7,090 nucleotides of DNA from an uncultured Clostridia bacterium. GTDB lineage: Bacteria > Bacillota > Clostridia > Oscillospirales > Acutalibacteraceae. This document shows, in pieces, positions 1-5,931 of the stretch (within the stretch, counting starts at the first letter, position 1; the number at the start of each line of letters is the position of its first letter). The position numbers and the translations under genes are program-made. A model generated the notes under the pieces. It worked only from the letters and a program-made list of their open reading frames with translations, was not told where the DNA came from and made no database searches. The stretch spans positions 1 to 7,090 of the forward strand of contig CALYOC010000029.1 of assembly GCA_945227095.1 (NCBI GenBank), read 5' to 3'.

Positions 1-49
1 ATCTACACGCGTAAGATCGGCGGCAGCGTCAGATGTGTATAAGAGACAG
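1..49 (+). other. Illumina Nextera adapter contamination (P5 tail, i5 index, Read-1 adapter, Tn5 mosaic end)
   Basis: This stretch is synthetic library sequence. Bases 1-8 (ATCTACAC) are the end of the P5 oligo. Bases 9-16 (GCGTAAGA) match the Nextera XT i5 index that I recall as S517. Bases 17-30 match the Read-1 adapter TCGTCGGCAGCGTC except for G instead of T at base 20. Bases 31-49 (AGATGTGTATAAGAGACAG) are the exact 19-base hyperactive Tn5 mosaic end. The elements are in the order and orientation of the library oligo, so this is an untrimmed adapter at a contig end, not a resident Tn5-type transposon. An ATG inside it (base 33) produces the false N-terminus MCIRDS, a recognisable artefact of Nextera contamination. 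Confidence 0.98.
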
Positions 50-488
50 CTACTGGGATATGTATGCGCGCGGAGGTATGATTGGGCTGACAAGAGGCGT
101 CAACAAAAACCACATCTGCCGCGCCGTCCTTGAAAGCATTACCTTCCAGATGACGGATTTGCTCGAAGCTATGCAGGACGACAGTTCAATCAAGATAACC
201 GACCTTCGTGTGGACGGCGGTGCTTCCGTTTCCAATATTATGATGCAAATTCAAGCCGATATGATTGGCTGCGAGGTCAACAGACCCAAGAATGTTGAAA
301 CAACAGCTTTGGGTGCCGCTTACCTTGCCGGACTTGCAGTGGGCGTTTGGAAGGATAAAGAAGAAATATCCAACAACCGCGTTGTCGATAAAGTATTTAC
401 AAGGCAGATTTCTCAGCAGAAAAGGGACGCTCTCTATCACGACTGGAAGCGCGCAGTCGAAAGAAGCTTCGCTTGGATAGAAAAATAA
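50..488 (+). CDS. glpK: Glycerol kinase, C-terminal fragment (5' end lost at contig edge)
   Basis: Glycerol kinase phosphorylates glycerol with ATP to sn-glycerol 3-phosphate in the cytoplasm and belongs to the FGGY carbohydrate kinase family. About 145 genuine residues remain; family members are usually near 500, so only the C-terminal actin-like (FGGY_C) domain is present. The first full genomic codon is at 51, giving YWDMYARGG. It continues with GLTRGVNKNHICRAVLESI, the DGGA nucleotide-binding loop followed by SNIMMQIQADM, then RPKNVETTALGAAYLAGLAVG and a typical WKRAVERSFAW tail. All of these align by eye with the Escherichia coli GlpK C-terminus. The open frame appears to begin at an ATG at base 33, but that start and the first residues are adapter-encoded. 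The gene is truncated by the assembly, so this is not a pseudogene. No clear terminator follows; the AT-rich dyad at 525-547 may partly serve as one. Confidence 0.95.
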
Positions 489-524
489 GTCCGTTTTCGC
501 TCTATTTTCGGCAAAGTAAATAAA

Positions 525-547
525 AATTTGTTTTATCAAAACAAATT
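525..547. promoter_or_regulatory. Perfect 10-base inverted repeat upstream of the Ldh2-type gene; candidate operator
   Basis: The arms AATTTGTTTT (525-534) and AAAACAAATT (538-547) are exact reverse complements around the 3-base centre ATC. The dyad ends 12 bases before the putative -35 of the next gene, a usual place for a repressor or activator site. It contains TTGTT and AACAA half-sites 7 bases apart, which resembles the redox-sensing Rex operator pattern but is one base shorter than the usual 18-base site. As RNA it would form a weak all-AT-type hairpin without an adjacent U tract, so it is a poor intrinsic terminator for glpK. The dyad is seen directly; its role as an operator is inferred. 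Confidence 0.45.
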
Positions 548-559
548 GCCTGAAAATAC

Positions 560-587
560 TTGTTTTTTAATTACTTTATAGTATAAT
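560..587 (+). promoter_or_regulatory. Putative sigma70-type promoter for the Ldh2-type dehydrogenase
   Basis: A perfect -10 hexamer TATAAT lies at 582-587. A weak -35 TTGTTT at 560-565 matches TTGACA in its first three positions, with a 16-base spacer. Transcription would start near 594 and leave a leader of about 45 bases before the ATG at 639. The surrounding sequence is strongly AT-rich. The -10 is convincing and the -35 is marginal. Confidence 0.55.
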
Positions 588-638
588 CTTTAATGGTCAA
601 TATTTTATTAAATCAATATGAAACAGGAGATGTAAAAA

Positions 639-1754
639 ATGGCTAAAAGCAATTATGTTGATTTCGATTACGTTGAGGCTTTTATGACCGACGTTTTCGA
701 AAAGTACGGTGTTCCGAGAGATGATGCAAAAATCATTGCAAACGTTCTTGTTGAATCCGATAAGAGAGGTATCAACTCTCACGGTGTTAACCGCTTCAAG
801 CCCATCTATCTTGACAGAATCAAGGATGGAGTTGTAAATCCCGTAACAAAAGAGGAAATCATCAAAGAGACAGAGACAACAGCAGTTATCGACGGTCACG
901 ACGGTATGGGTCATGTTATCTCTCACAAGGCTATGAGTATGGCTATCGAGAAGGCTAAGAAATACGGTATGGGTATGGTTGTTGTCCGCAACTCCTCCCA
1001 CTACGGTATCGCCGGCTACTATCCTTCCATGGCTTGTAAAGAGGGCTGCATCGGTATCACCGGTACAAACGCTCGTCCCTCCGTTGCTCCCACATTCGGT
1101 GTTGAGGGTATGTTCGGTACTAACCCGCTTACAATCGGTATCCCCACCGATGAAGATTTCGATTTCCTTATTGACTGTGCAACATCAATCACACAAAACG
1201 GTAAAATCGAATACTACGAGAGAATCGGTGAAGATGTTCACCCCGGAACAGTTATCGATATCGATGGCAATCCCGTTGAAGGTGACGCAGGCGTTGCTTT
1301 GAAGAAAATCAGACAGGGCACAGCCGCTCTCACAACACTCGGCGGTATCGGCGAGGACCTCGGCGGATACAAAGGCTACGGCTACGCTATGGTTGTTGAG
1401 CTTCTTTCGGCAGTCCTTCAAGACGGCGACTACGGAAAGGCTCTTAACGGTGTAGATGAAAACGGCAAAAAGATTCCTTATCACCTCGGCCACTTCTTCA
1501 TCGCTATTGATACAAACCACTTCCTCGGCGAGGAGCTCACAAGAAAGAAGGCAGGCGAAATCCTTCGCTCTGTGCGCAACTCTAAGGTTGCTCCCGGCGA
1601 GCAGAGAATTTACACCGCCGGTGAGAAAGAGTATCTCGTTTACCTCGACAGGAAATCAAAGGGCGGCGTTCCGATTAACGAGTCCGTTCAAAAAGAGTTT
1701 ATCCAAATTCGCGATGAGTTCGGACTTGATTACCACTTCCCCTTCGAGGACTAA
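639..1754 (+). CDS. Ldh2-family NAD(P)-dependent 2-hydroxyacid dehydrogenase (malate/L-lactate dehydrogenase type)
   Basis: This 371-residue cytoplasmic oxidoreductase belongs to the Ldh2 (malate/L-lactate dehydrogenase 2) family, which interconverts 2-hydroxy and 2-oxo acids with NAD(P)H and is unrelated to the classical Rossmann-fold lactate and malate dehydrogenases. Visible family blocks are ESDKRGINSHGVNRF (residues 39-53, with the conserved His48 and Arg52), NSSHYGIAGYY (118-128, with the conserved His121), FGTNPLTIGIPT (159-170), DCATS (179-183), and the GG..GYKGYGYAMVVELLSAVL block near 240-260. Length is normal to slightly long for the family. The start is well supported: AGGAGA at 625-630 lies 8 bases before the ATG. 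Known members differ widely in substrate (malate, sulfolactate, ureidoglycolate, 2,3-diketogulonate, piperideine-2-carboxylate), and I cannot fix the substrate from sequence. Malate or lactate is suggested only by the malic enzyme gene that follows. It has its own promoter and terminator, so it is probably monocistronic. Confidence 0.92.
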   Translation: MAKSNYVDFDYVEAFMTDVFEKYGVPRDDAKIIANVLVESDKRGINSHGVNRFKPIYLDRIKDGVVNPVTKEEIIKETETTAVIDGHDGMGHVISHKAMSMAIEKAKKYGMGMVVVRNSSHYGIAGYYPSMACKEGCIGITGTNARPSVAPTFGVEGMFGTNPLTIGIPTDEDFDFLIDCATSITQNGKIEYYERIGEDVHPGTVIDIDGNPVEGDAGVALKKIRQGTAALTTLGGIGEDLGGYKGYGYAMVVELLSAVLQDGDYGKALNGVDENGKKIPYHLGHFFIAIDTNHFLGEELTRKKAGEILRSVRNSKVAPGEQRIYTAGEKEYLVYLDRKSKGGVPINESVQKEFIQIRDEFGLDYHFPFED

Positions 1755-1769
1755 TACAAAAAATATATT

Positions 1770-1804
1770 GACAACAGTCGTTTATCCGGCTGTTGTCTGC
1801 TTTT
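1770..1804 (+). terminator. Intrinsic terminator of the Ldh2-type dehydrogenase gene
   Basis: The stem GACAACAGTCG (1770-1780) pairs with CGGCTGTTGTC (1787-1797). It has 11 pairs, one of them a G-U wobble, around the loop TTTATC, and is followed by TGCTTTT. It starts 15 bases after the stop codon. The U tract is short and interrupted, so termination may be incomplete and some readthrough into the malic enzyme gene is possible. Confidence 0.8.
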
Positions 1805-1874
1805 AAGGCTTGACTATCCGATTAAAAGTTTTGTCAGCTAAAATCACCGAAACAGCCTATGTTTCAATATTATC

Positions 1875-1880
1875 GGAGGA
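1875..1880 (+). promoter_or_regulatory. Ribosome binding site that decides the malic enzyme start
   Basis: GGAGGA ends 8 bases before the ATG at 1889. A longer in-frame ATG exists at 1859, but it would add ten poorly conserved residues (MFQYYRRKNT), would place this ribosome binding site inside the coding region, and has no comparable site of its own. Confidence 0.88.
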
Positions 1881-1888
1881 AAAATACT

Positions 1889-3073
1889 ATGGATTACGCT
1901 AAAGAATCTTTAAAACTTCACTATGATTGGAAAGGAAAAATCGAGGTTGTAGCAAGAGCTTCCGTCGATTCAAAGGACGCTCTTTCACTTGCATACACTC
2001 CCGGTGTCGCTCAACCCTGCCTTGAAATTCAAAAAGACATCAACAAATCCTATGAACTTACACGCCGTTGGAATACTGTTGCAGTTGTAACCGACGGTAC
2101 AGCCGTTCTCGGCTTGGGTGACATTGGCCCTGAGGCGGGTATGCCCGTTATGGAAGGTAAATGTGTTCTGTTCAAAGAGTTCGGTGATGTTGACGCTATT
2201 CCGCTTTGCATCCGTTCAAAGGATGTTGACGAGATAGTAAACACCGTTGCACTTCTCGCAGGAAGCTTCGGCGGTGTAAACCTTGAAGATATTGCCGCTC
2301 CCAGATGTTTTGAAATTGAAAGAAAACTTAAAGAGAGATGCGATATTCCGATTTTCCACGATGACCAACACGGAACAGCCGTTATCTGTTCCGCCGCAGT
2401 TATCAACGCTATGCGCCTTACAGGCAAAAAGCTCGAAGATTGCACAGCGGTTATGAGCGGCGCAGGTGCTGCCGGCGTCGCAATTTGCAAGCTCCTTATC
2501 AGCTTGGGACTCAAGGGTGAGAATGTCCTTATGTGCGACAGAAAGGGTATCATCTGTGAGGGGGACCCCAGACTTGAAGGAAATGACTCTAAAATCGAAG
2601 TTTCAAAGTTTACAAACCGCTCAAAGAGAACAGGTTCTCTTGCGGACGCTATGAAGGGCGCCGATATATTCATCGGTGTTTCAGGCCCCGGAATTGTAAG
2701 TCAGGATATGGTTCGCTCAATGGCTAAAGACCCCATCGTTATGCCTATGAGCAATCCCATTCCGGAGATTATGCCCGACCTTGCCATTGAAGCAGGAGCG
2801 AAAATAGTCGGTACAGGTCGTTCCGACTTCCCGAACCAAATCAACAATGTTCTCTGCTTCCCCGGACTTTTCAGAGGTGCTCTTGATGTCAGAGCAAGCG
2901 ACATCACAGAGGGAATGAAGATTGCCGCAGCCTACGCTTTGGCAAACCTTATTACCGACGAGGAACTGTGCCCCGAGTACATTCTTCCCAAGGCCTTCGA
3001 CCCGCGCGTTAAAGACGCCGTGGCAAAGGCAGTTGCAGAAGCCGCAAGAAAAGACGGAGTTGCAAGAATATAA
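1889..3073 (+). CDS. Malic enzyme (malate oxidoreductase, decarboxylating), short bacterial type
   Basis: This 394-residue cytoplasmic enzyme converts L-malate and NAD(P)+ to pyruvate, CO2 and NAD(P)H using a divalent metal. Order of motifs: SLAYTPGVA at 33-41 with catalytic Tyr36; TDGTAVLGLGDIGPEAGMPVMEGK at about 68-91 with catalytic Lys91; NLEDIAAP at 131-138 and HDDQHGTA at 157-164, which carry the acidic metal ligands (Glu133, Asp134, Asp158/159 region); the Rossmann loop GAGAAG at 191-196; then SNPIPEI at 288-294 and GRSDFPNQINN from 310. All the catalytic residues I can check are present. The length matches compact bacterial malic enzymes, and there is no phosphotransacetylase-like C-terminal domain. 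An Asp (217, in CDRKG) follows the second Rossmann strand; this can favour NAD, but cofactor choice is not decided here. The gene lies between two terminators, so it may have its own promoter in 1805-1874, where I see only a -10-like TAAAAT (1839-1844) without a good -35. Confidence 0.95.
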   Translation: MDYAKESLKLHYDWKGKIEVVARASVDSKDALSLAYTPGVAQPCLEIQKDINKSYELTRRWNTVAVVTDGTAVLGLGDIGPEAGMPVMEGKCVLFKEFGDVDAIPLCIRSKDVDEIVNTVALLAGSFGGVNLEDIAAPRCFEIERKLKERCDIPIFHDDQHGTAVICSAAVINAMRLTGKKLEDCTAVMSGAGAAGVAICKLLISLGLKGENVLMCDRKGIICEGDPRLEGNDSKIEVSKFTNRSKRTGSLADAMKGADIFIGVSGPGIVSQDMVRSMAKDPIVMPMSNPIPEIMPDLAIEAGAKIVGTGRSDFPNQINNVLCFPGLFRGALDVRASDITEGMKIAAAYALANLITDEELCPEYILPKAFDPRVKDAVAKAVAEAARKDGVARI

Positions 3074-3089
3074 TCTAAACGGTTATTTT

Positions 3090-3120
3090 AAAACGCCCTC
3101 TCATCGAGGGCGTTTTTTCT
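3090..3120 (+). terminator. Strong intrinsic terminator of the malic enzyme gene
   Basis: The perfect 11-base stem AAAACGCCCTC (3090-3100) and GAGGGCGTTTT (3106-3116) surrounds a TCATC loop and runs into TTTTTTCT. It lies 16 bases after the stop codon. The A run on the 5' side means it could also slow RNA polymerase coming from the right. Confidence 0.96.
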
Positions 3121-3175
3121 TTGTAAAATTTCACTTCAACCGTTTTAACTAATAAAATCTAAATAATTCAAACAT

Positions 3176-3231
3176 ATTTCGCAGTAAAAGTACCATTTAA
3201 GATAATTATTTTGCAGTAAAAGTACCATTTA
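3176..3231. repeat. Two 24-base direct repeats, 32-base period, in the convergent intergenic gap
   Basis: Copies at 3176-3199 and 3208-3231 share the exact 19-base core GCAGTAAAAGTACCATTTA. They differ at one base in the five preceding positions (ATTTC versus ATTTT). An 8-base AT spacer separates them. The core carries a GTAC centre with partly symmetric TAAA/TTTA flanks. No open frame covers them. They lie between the two terminators, so they are probably outside transcribed genes. Multiple short repeats of this kind occur at ends of some insertion sequences (IS21-type) and as protein-binding iterons, but I see no transposase or replication gene, so the identity is unknown. Confidence 0.85.
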
Positions 3232-3280
3232 GCACAAAAAGGCAGCAAACTATATTTAAACAATAAACTTTAAGGTGATT

Positions 3281-3315
3281 CAAAAAAATAAAACCACCGA
3301 AAACGGTGGTTTTAT
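3281..3315 (-). terminator. Intrinsic terminator for the minus-strand pcrA gene
   Basis: The perfect 12-base stem ATAAAACCACCG (3288-3299) and CGGTGGTTTTAT (3304-3315) surrounds a 4-base loop. Read on the minus strand, the second arm is followed by a T run (complement of the A run at 3282-3288), giving a canonical terminator about 124 bases beyond the pcrA stop. On the plus strand the same stem is followed by ATCGC after its internal TTTTAT, so it may act weakly in that direction too. Confidence 0.88.
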
Positions 3316-3438
3316 CGCATTATTTGACAAAAGCTTTATTATTTAAAAATACTGCTCGCCTGCGGCAGATGAAATATTATATATTCCGGTCTCGCTGTTA
3401 CACTTTGTAAAGTGAAAATACTTTTCAGTAATCAAAAA
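3316..3438. other. Remaining intergenic sequence, 3' side of pcrA; no gene seen
   Basis: This is the untranslated 3' region of pcrA between its stop and its terminator. It holds a TTGACA hexamer on the plus strand (3324-3329) with no acceptable -10 at normal spacing, and a short perfect dyad CACTTT-GT-AAAGTG (3401-3414). One ATG at 3369 opens a frame of only 13 codons with no ribosome binding site. I support no gene or RNA here. Confidence 0.6.
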
Positions 3439-5799
3439 TTATATCTTCGTCAGTCGGGCGAATTTACCCATAAGCCGCTTTGTTCCGACGGTGTCAAAGG
3501 CAATTTCAAGGAGCACATCTCCGCCCATAGCAGAGGTCGAAATAATCATACCCTCGCCAAATGCCTTGTGCTTAACTCTGTCCCCGACATTGAAAACATC
3601 GGTATTATTACTCTTAACTGTCTGTCCGTAAGAGCGATTGACCTGAACGGGTGACATACGCTGTGCCTGTCCTGCCGAAGTTGCGACGGGCTTTGGCGGC
3701 ACAGTTGTCAGATAGGATACTCCGCTCGTTTCAACCAAGCAGTTCGGAATTTCATCTACAAACCGTGATTGACGGTTTCTGTTTGTGCTTCCGTAAACCA
3801 TACGGGATTGAGCCTTTGTCAGGTAGAGTTTCTCCCTTGCCCTTGTTATTCCTACATACGCAAGACGGCGTTCTTCCTCGACCTCTCGCTCGTCATACAT
3901 ACTCTGTCTGCCGGGAAAAATCCCTTCCTCCATTCCGACTATAAACACCCGGTTAAACTCCAAGCCCTTTGCAGAATGAAGCGTCATAAGTACAACGCTG
4001 TCAGAATCCTTGTCATAATTATCTATATCCGTCATCAAAGCGACCTCCTCCAAAAACTCGGTAAGTGTTCCTCCGGGAACATCCTCGCTGAAGGTCACAA
4101 GCGATGAGGCGAGCTCATTCAGGTTTTCGCTTCTCTCCTCAAAGGTATCCATATCCGCGCTGAGAGAATTGATATATCCCGTTTGCTCCATAAGCTTTTC
4201 AAAAAGCTCCTTAAGCGGTATTTCATCAACAAGCGCATTTAGGCTTTTAATCATCTGAGTGAACGATTTAAGCTTTGAAGCGCTCCTATACAGTTTTTCG
4301 TACTGCTCGGCATTATCCAGCACCTCAAAAAGGCTTATACCGAGTCCTCGTGCTATATCCATAGCATTGTTCACGGTTGTTTCACCGATTCCGCGTTTGG
4401 GCTCATTGATAATTCTTCTCAAGCGAATATCGTCATTAAAATTATTTATAACACAAAGATAGGCTATCGCGTCCTTTATCTCTTTTCTCTCATAGAATCT
4501 AAATCCACCGATTACTCTATATGGCACGCCCATTTTAACAAACGAGCGCTCTATATTTGCCGAGAGAGCGTTCATTCTGTAAAGCACGGCATGGTCGGAC
4601 CACTTTTCGCCCTCCTTGACCGCGTCCATAATAGTATCCGCAATATATTCGCCCTCCTCGCGCTCATTGGCGGCGGTATGAACGGTGATTTTATCCCCCT
4701 TATCTCCCGCCGTCCAAAGGGACTTACCCTTGCGGTGCTCATTGTTTTCAATCACCTTGTTCGCCGCGTCCAAAATAGTCGATGTCGAACGGTAGTTCTG
4801 CTCAAGTCGAATTACCAAGGCGTTGTCATACTGGTTTTCAAACTCCATAATGTTTTCAACGGTTGCACCGCGAAAACGATAGATAGATTGGTCATCATCA
4901 CCCACAACGCAAATATTCTTATACCCTCCTGCAAGCAAAGAAGTCAACACATACTGCGCGTGGTTTGTGTCCTGGTACTCGTCAACAAGTACATATTTAA
5001 ACTGCCGCTGATAATGCTCCAGCACATCGGGCTCCTGTCGCAACAGCTTGACGCAATTAAAAATAATATCGTCAAAATCCATCGCGTCCGACTGCTTTAA
5101 CAGGTTTTGATACTCGGTATAGGACTGACTGATCATTCGCCGTCTGACATCGTTCTGCGCCGTTTTAGCATACTCCTCGCAATCGATAAGTGAATCCTTG
5201 GCGTGACTTATTTCACTTAATATAAGCTTGTGTGAAAGCACCTTGTCATCAATGTTCACCATTCGCTGAACCTGCTTCATAGCGCGCTTTGAATCGTCTG
5301 TATCATATATTGTAAAATGGCTCGTATATCCCAATCTGTCGGCATATCTTCTCAATATACGCGTACAGGCAGAGTGAAAGGTTGACGCCCAAATCTCCTC
5401 CGCACCATCTCCGACGACGAGACCCAGCCTATCTTTCATTTCCTGCGCCGCCTTGTTGGTAAAGGTTATTGCAAGCATTTGCCACGGCTTAGGCGCCTCT
5501 ACGGCAAGATACATTGACGCGAGGTTATGGTCATTGCTCCTGCCCTCATAATAGTCGTTTAAAAACGATATTGCCTTATCGTCGATAAAGGGCGGAACAT
5601 AGTCGGAGTAATATGCCTTTCCGTATTTGATGATATTCGCAATCCTGTTTACCAATACAGTTGTTTTTCCCGAACCTGCTCCTGCCAAAATAAGCAGAGG
5701 ACCGTCAACTGAAAAAACCGCCTTTTTCTGCTCCGGGTTGAGCCTGTCGAAATCCTTTTCGATTATTTTTTTACGAAGTTCTATGTAATCAGTAATCAA
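3439..5799 (-). CDS. pcrA: ATP-dependent 3'-5' DNA helicase PcrA (UvrD/Rep superfamily 1A)
   Basis: PcrA unwinds DNA during nucleotide-excision and mismatch repair, displaces RecA and acts at transcription-replication conflicts. The protein has 786 residues from the TTG at 5799. Motifs in order: LNPEQKKA (Q motif, about 20-27), Walker A GAGSGKT (40-46), AITFTNKAA (110-118), STFHS (139-143), Walker B DEYQDT (273-278), GDDDQSIYRFRG (300-311), QNYRS (334-338), TLHSAKGLEF (606-615) and RRLAYVGITRAREK (from 644). A polar linker near 700-733 leads to a C-terminal Tudor-like domain (VGDRVKHKAFGEG onward), the part known in PcrA to bind RNA polymerase; its presence favours PcrA over Rep. An extra segment of about 41 residues lies between Walker A and motif Ia, making the protein longer than the usual 720-740. 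It lies downstream of the decarboxylase gene on the same strand, but the hairpin between them suggests separate expression. Confidence 0.96.
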   Translation of the reverse strand: MITDYIELRKKIIEKDFDRLNPEQKKAVFSVDGPLLILAGAGSGKTTVLVNRIANIIKYGKAYYSDYVPPFIDDKAISFLNDYYEGRSNDHNLASMYLAVEAPKPWQMLAITFTNKAAQEMKDRLGLVVGDGAEEIWASTFHSACTRILRRYADRLGYTSHFTIYDTDDSKRAMKQVQRMVNIDDKVLSHKLILSEISHAKDSLIDCEEYAKTAQNDVRRRMISQSYTEYQNLLKQSDAMDFDDIIFNCVKLLRQEPDVLEHYQRQFKYVLVDEYQDTNHAQYVLTSLLAGGYKNICVVGDDDQSIYRFRGATVENIMEFENQYDNALVIRLEQNYRSTSTILDAANKVIENNEHRKGKSLWTAGDKGDKITVHTAANEREEGEYIADTIMDAVKEGEKWSDHAVLYRMNALSANIERSFVKMGVPYRVIGGFRFYERKEIKDAIAYLCVINNFNDDIRLRRIINEPKRGIGETTVNNAMDIARGLGISLFEVLDNAEQYEKLYRSASKLKSFTQMIKSLNALVDEIPLKELFEKLMEQTGYINSLSADMDTFEERSENLNELASSLVTFSEDVPGGTLTEFLEEVALMTDIDNYDKDSDSVVLMTLHSAKGLEFNRVFIVGMEEGIFPGRQSMYDEREVEEERRLAYVGITRAREKLYLTKAQSRMVYGSTNRNRQSRFVDEIPNCLVETSGVSYLTTVPPKPVATSAGQAQRMSPVQVNRSYGQTVKSNNTDVFNVGDRVKHKAFGEGMIISTSAMGGDVLLEIAFDTVGTKRLMGKFARLTKI

Positions 5800-5805
5800 T
5801 TCTTT

Positions 5806-5809
5806 CTCC
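5806..5809 (-). promoter_or_regulatory. Ribosome binding site that decides the pcrA TTG start
   Basis: On the minus strand GGAG (5809-5806) is followed by six bases (AAAGAA) and then TTG at 5799. The longer candidate, TTG at 5817, has no purine-rich site upstream and would put this GGAG inside the coding region. No in-frame ATG or GTG precedes the conserved helicase core, so a TTG start seems unavoidable. Confidence 0.72.
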
Positions 5810-5865
5810 AAAATCAAACAAAATGATATATGTCTTTTACCAAAAATACAGCGATAGTTTTTGAC

Positions 5866-5900
5866 AAGACCTTTTCCCGCTAAAAGTGGGAAAAGGTCTT
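5866..5900 (-). terminator. Long perfect hairpin between the decarboxylase beta gene and pcrA; possible terminator or attenuator
   Basis: AAGACCTTTTCCC (5866-5878) and GGGAAAAGGTCTT (5888-5900) form a perfect 13-base stem that can extend by two more pairs (one a G-U) into the loop. It begins 31 bases after the decarboxylase stop on the minus strand and ends about 66 bases before the pcrA start. Neither strand has a proper T run after the stem: the minus strand reads GTCAAAAA. It therefore departs from a classical intrinsic terminator and could instead protect an mRNA 3' end or mark a processing site. Confidence 0.5.
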
Positions 5901-5931
5901 ATAAAATCCACTATTAAAAAATACAGGTATC

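Noticed and set aside
31..49. Tn5 transposon end in the genome
   Set aside because: The 19-base mosaic end is preceded by the P5 tail, index and Read-1 adapter in library order, so it is a sequencing artefact.
33..488. Complete 151-residue protein beginning MCIRDS
   Set aside because: The start codon and first residues are encoded by the adapter; the genuine reading frame enters from outside the contig.
597..1001. Minus-strand 134-residue open frame opposite the Ldh2-type gene
   Set aside because: It lies over a well-conserved gene, has cysteine- and histidine-rich composition typical of an antisense frame, and resembles no family I know.
1800..1828. CTTTTAA/TTAAAAG inverted repeat overlapping the Ldh2-gene terminator tail, as an antiterminator or riboswitch
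   Set aside because: It is only a 7-base AT-rich pairing across a 15-base loop, with no known aptamer features; chance is likely in this composition.
2050..2673. Minus-strand 207-residue open frame inside the malic enzyme gene
   Set aside because: It is a serine- and proline-rich shadow of the malic enzyme coding sequence, with no ribosome binding site or recognisable motif.
3176..3231. CRISPR array
   Set aside because: There are only two repeats, the spacer is 8 bases, and no cas genes or further units are present.
3324..3352. Plus-strand promoter with a perfect TTGACA in the convergent gap
   Set aside because: No acceptable -10 lies at 15-19 bases, and nothing downstream on the plus strand could be its gene.
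4591..5100. Plus-strand 169-residue open frame inside pcrA
   Set aside because: It is entirely antisense to conserved helicase motifs, and its hydrophobic look comes from the complementary codons.
5861..5905. Plus-strand promoter built on TTGACA at 5861
   Set aside because: The hexamer runs into the 13-base hairpin, the nearest TATAAA is too far away, and no plus-strand gene follows.
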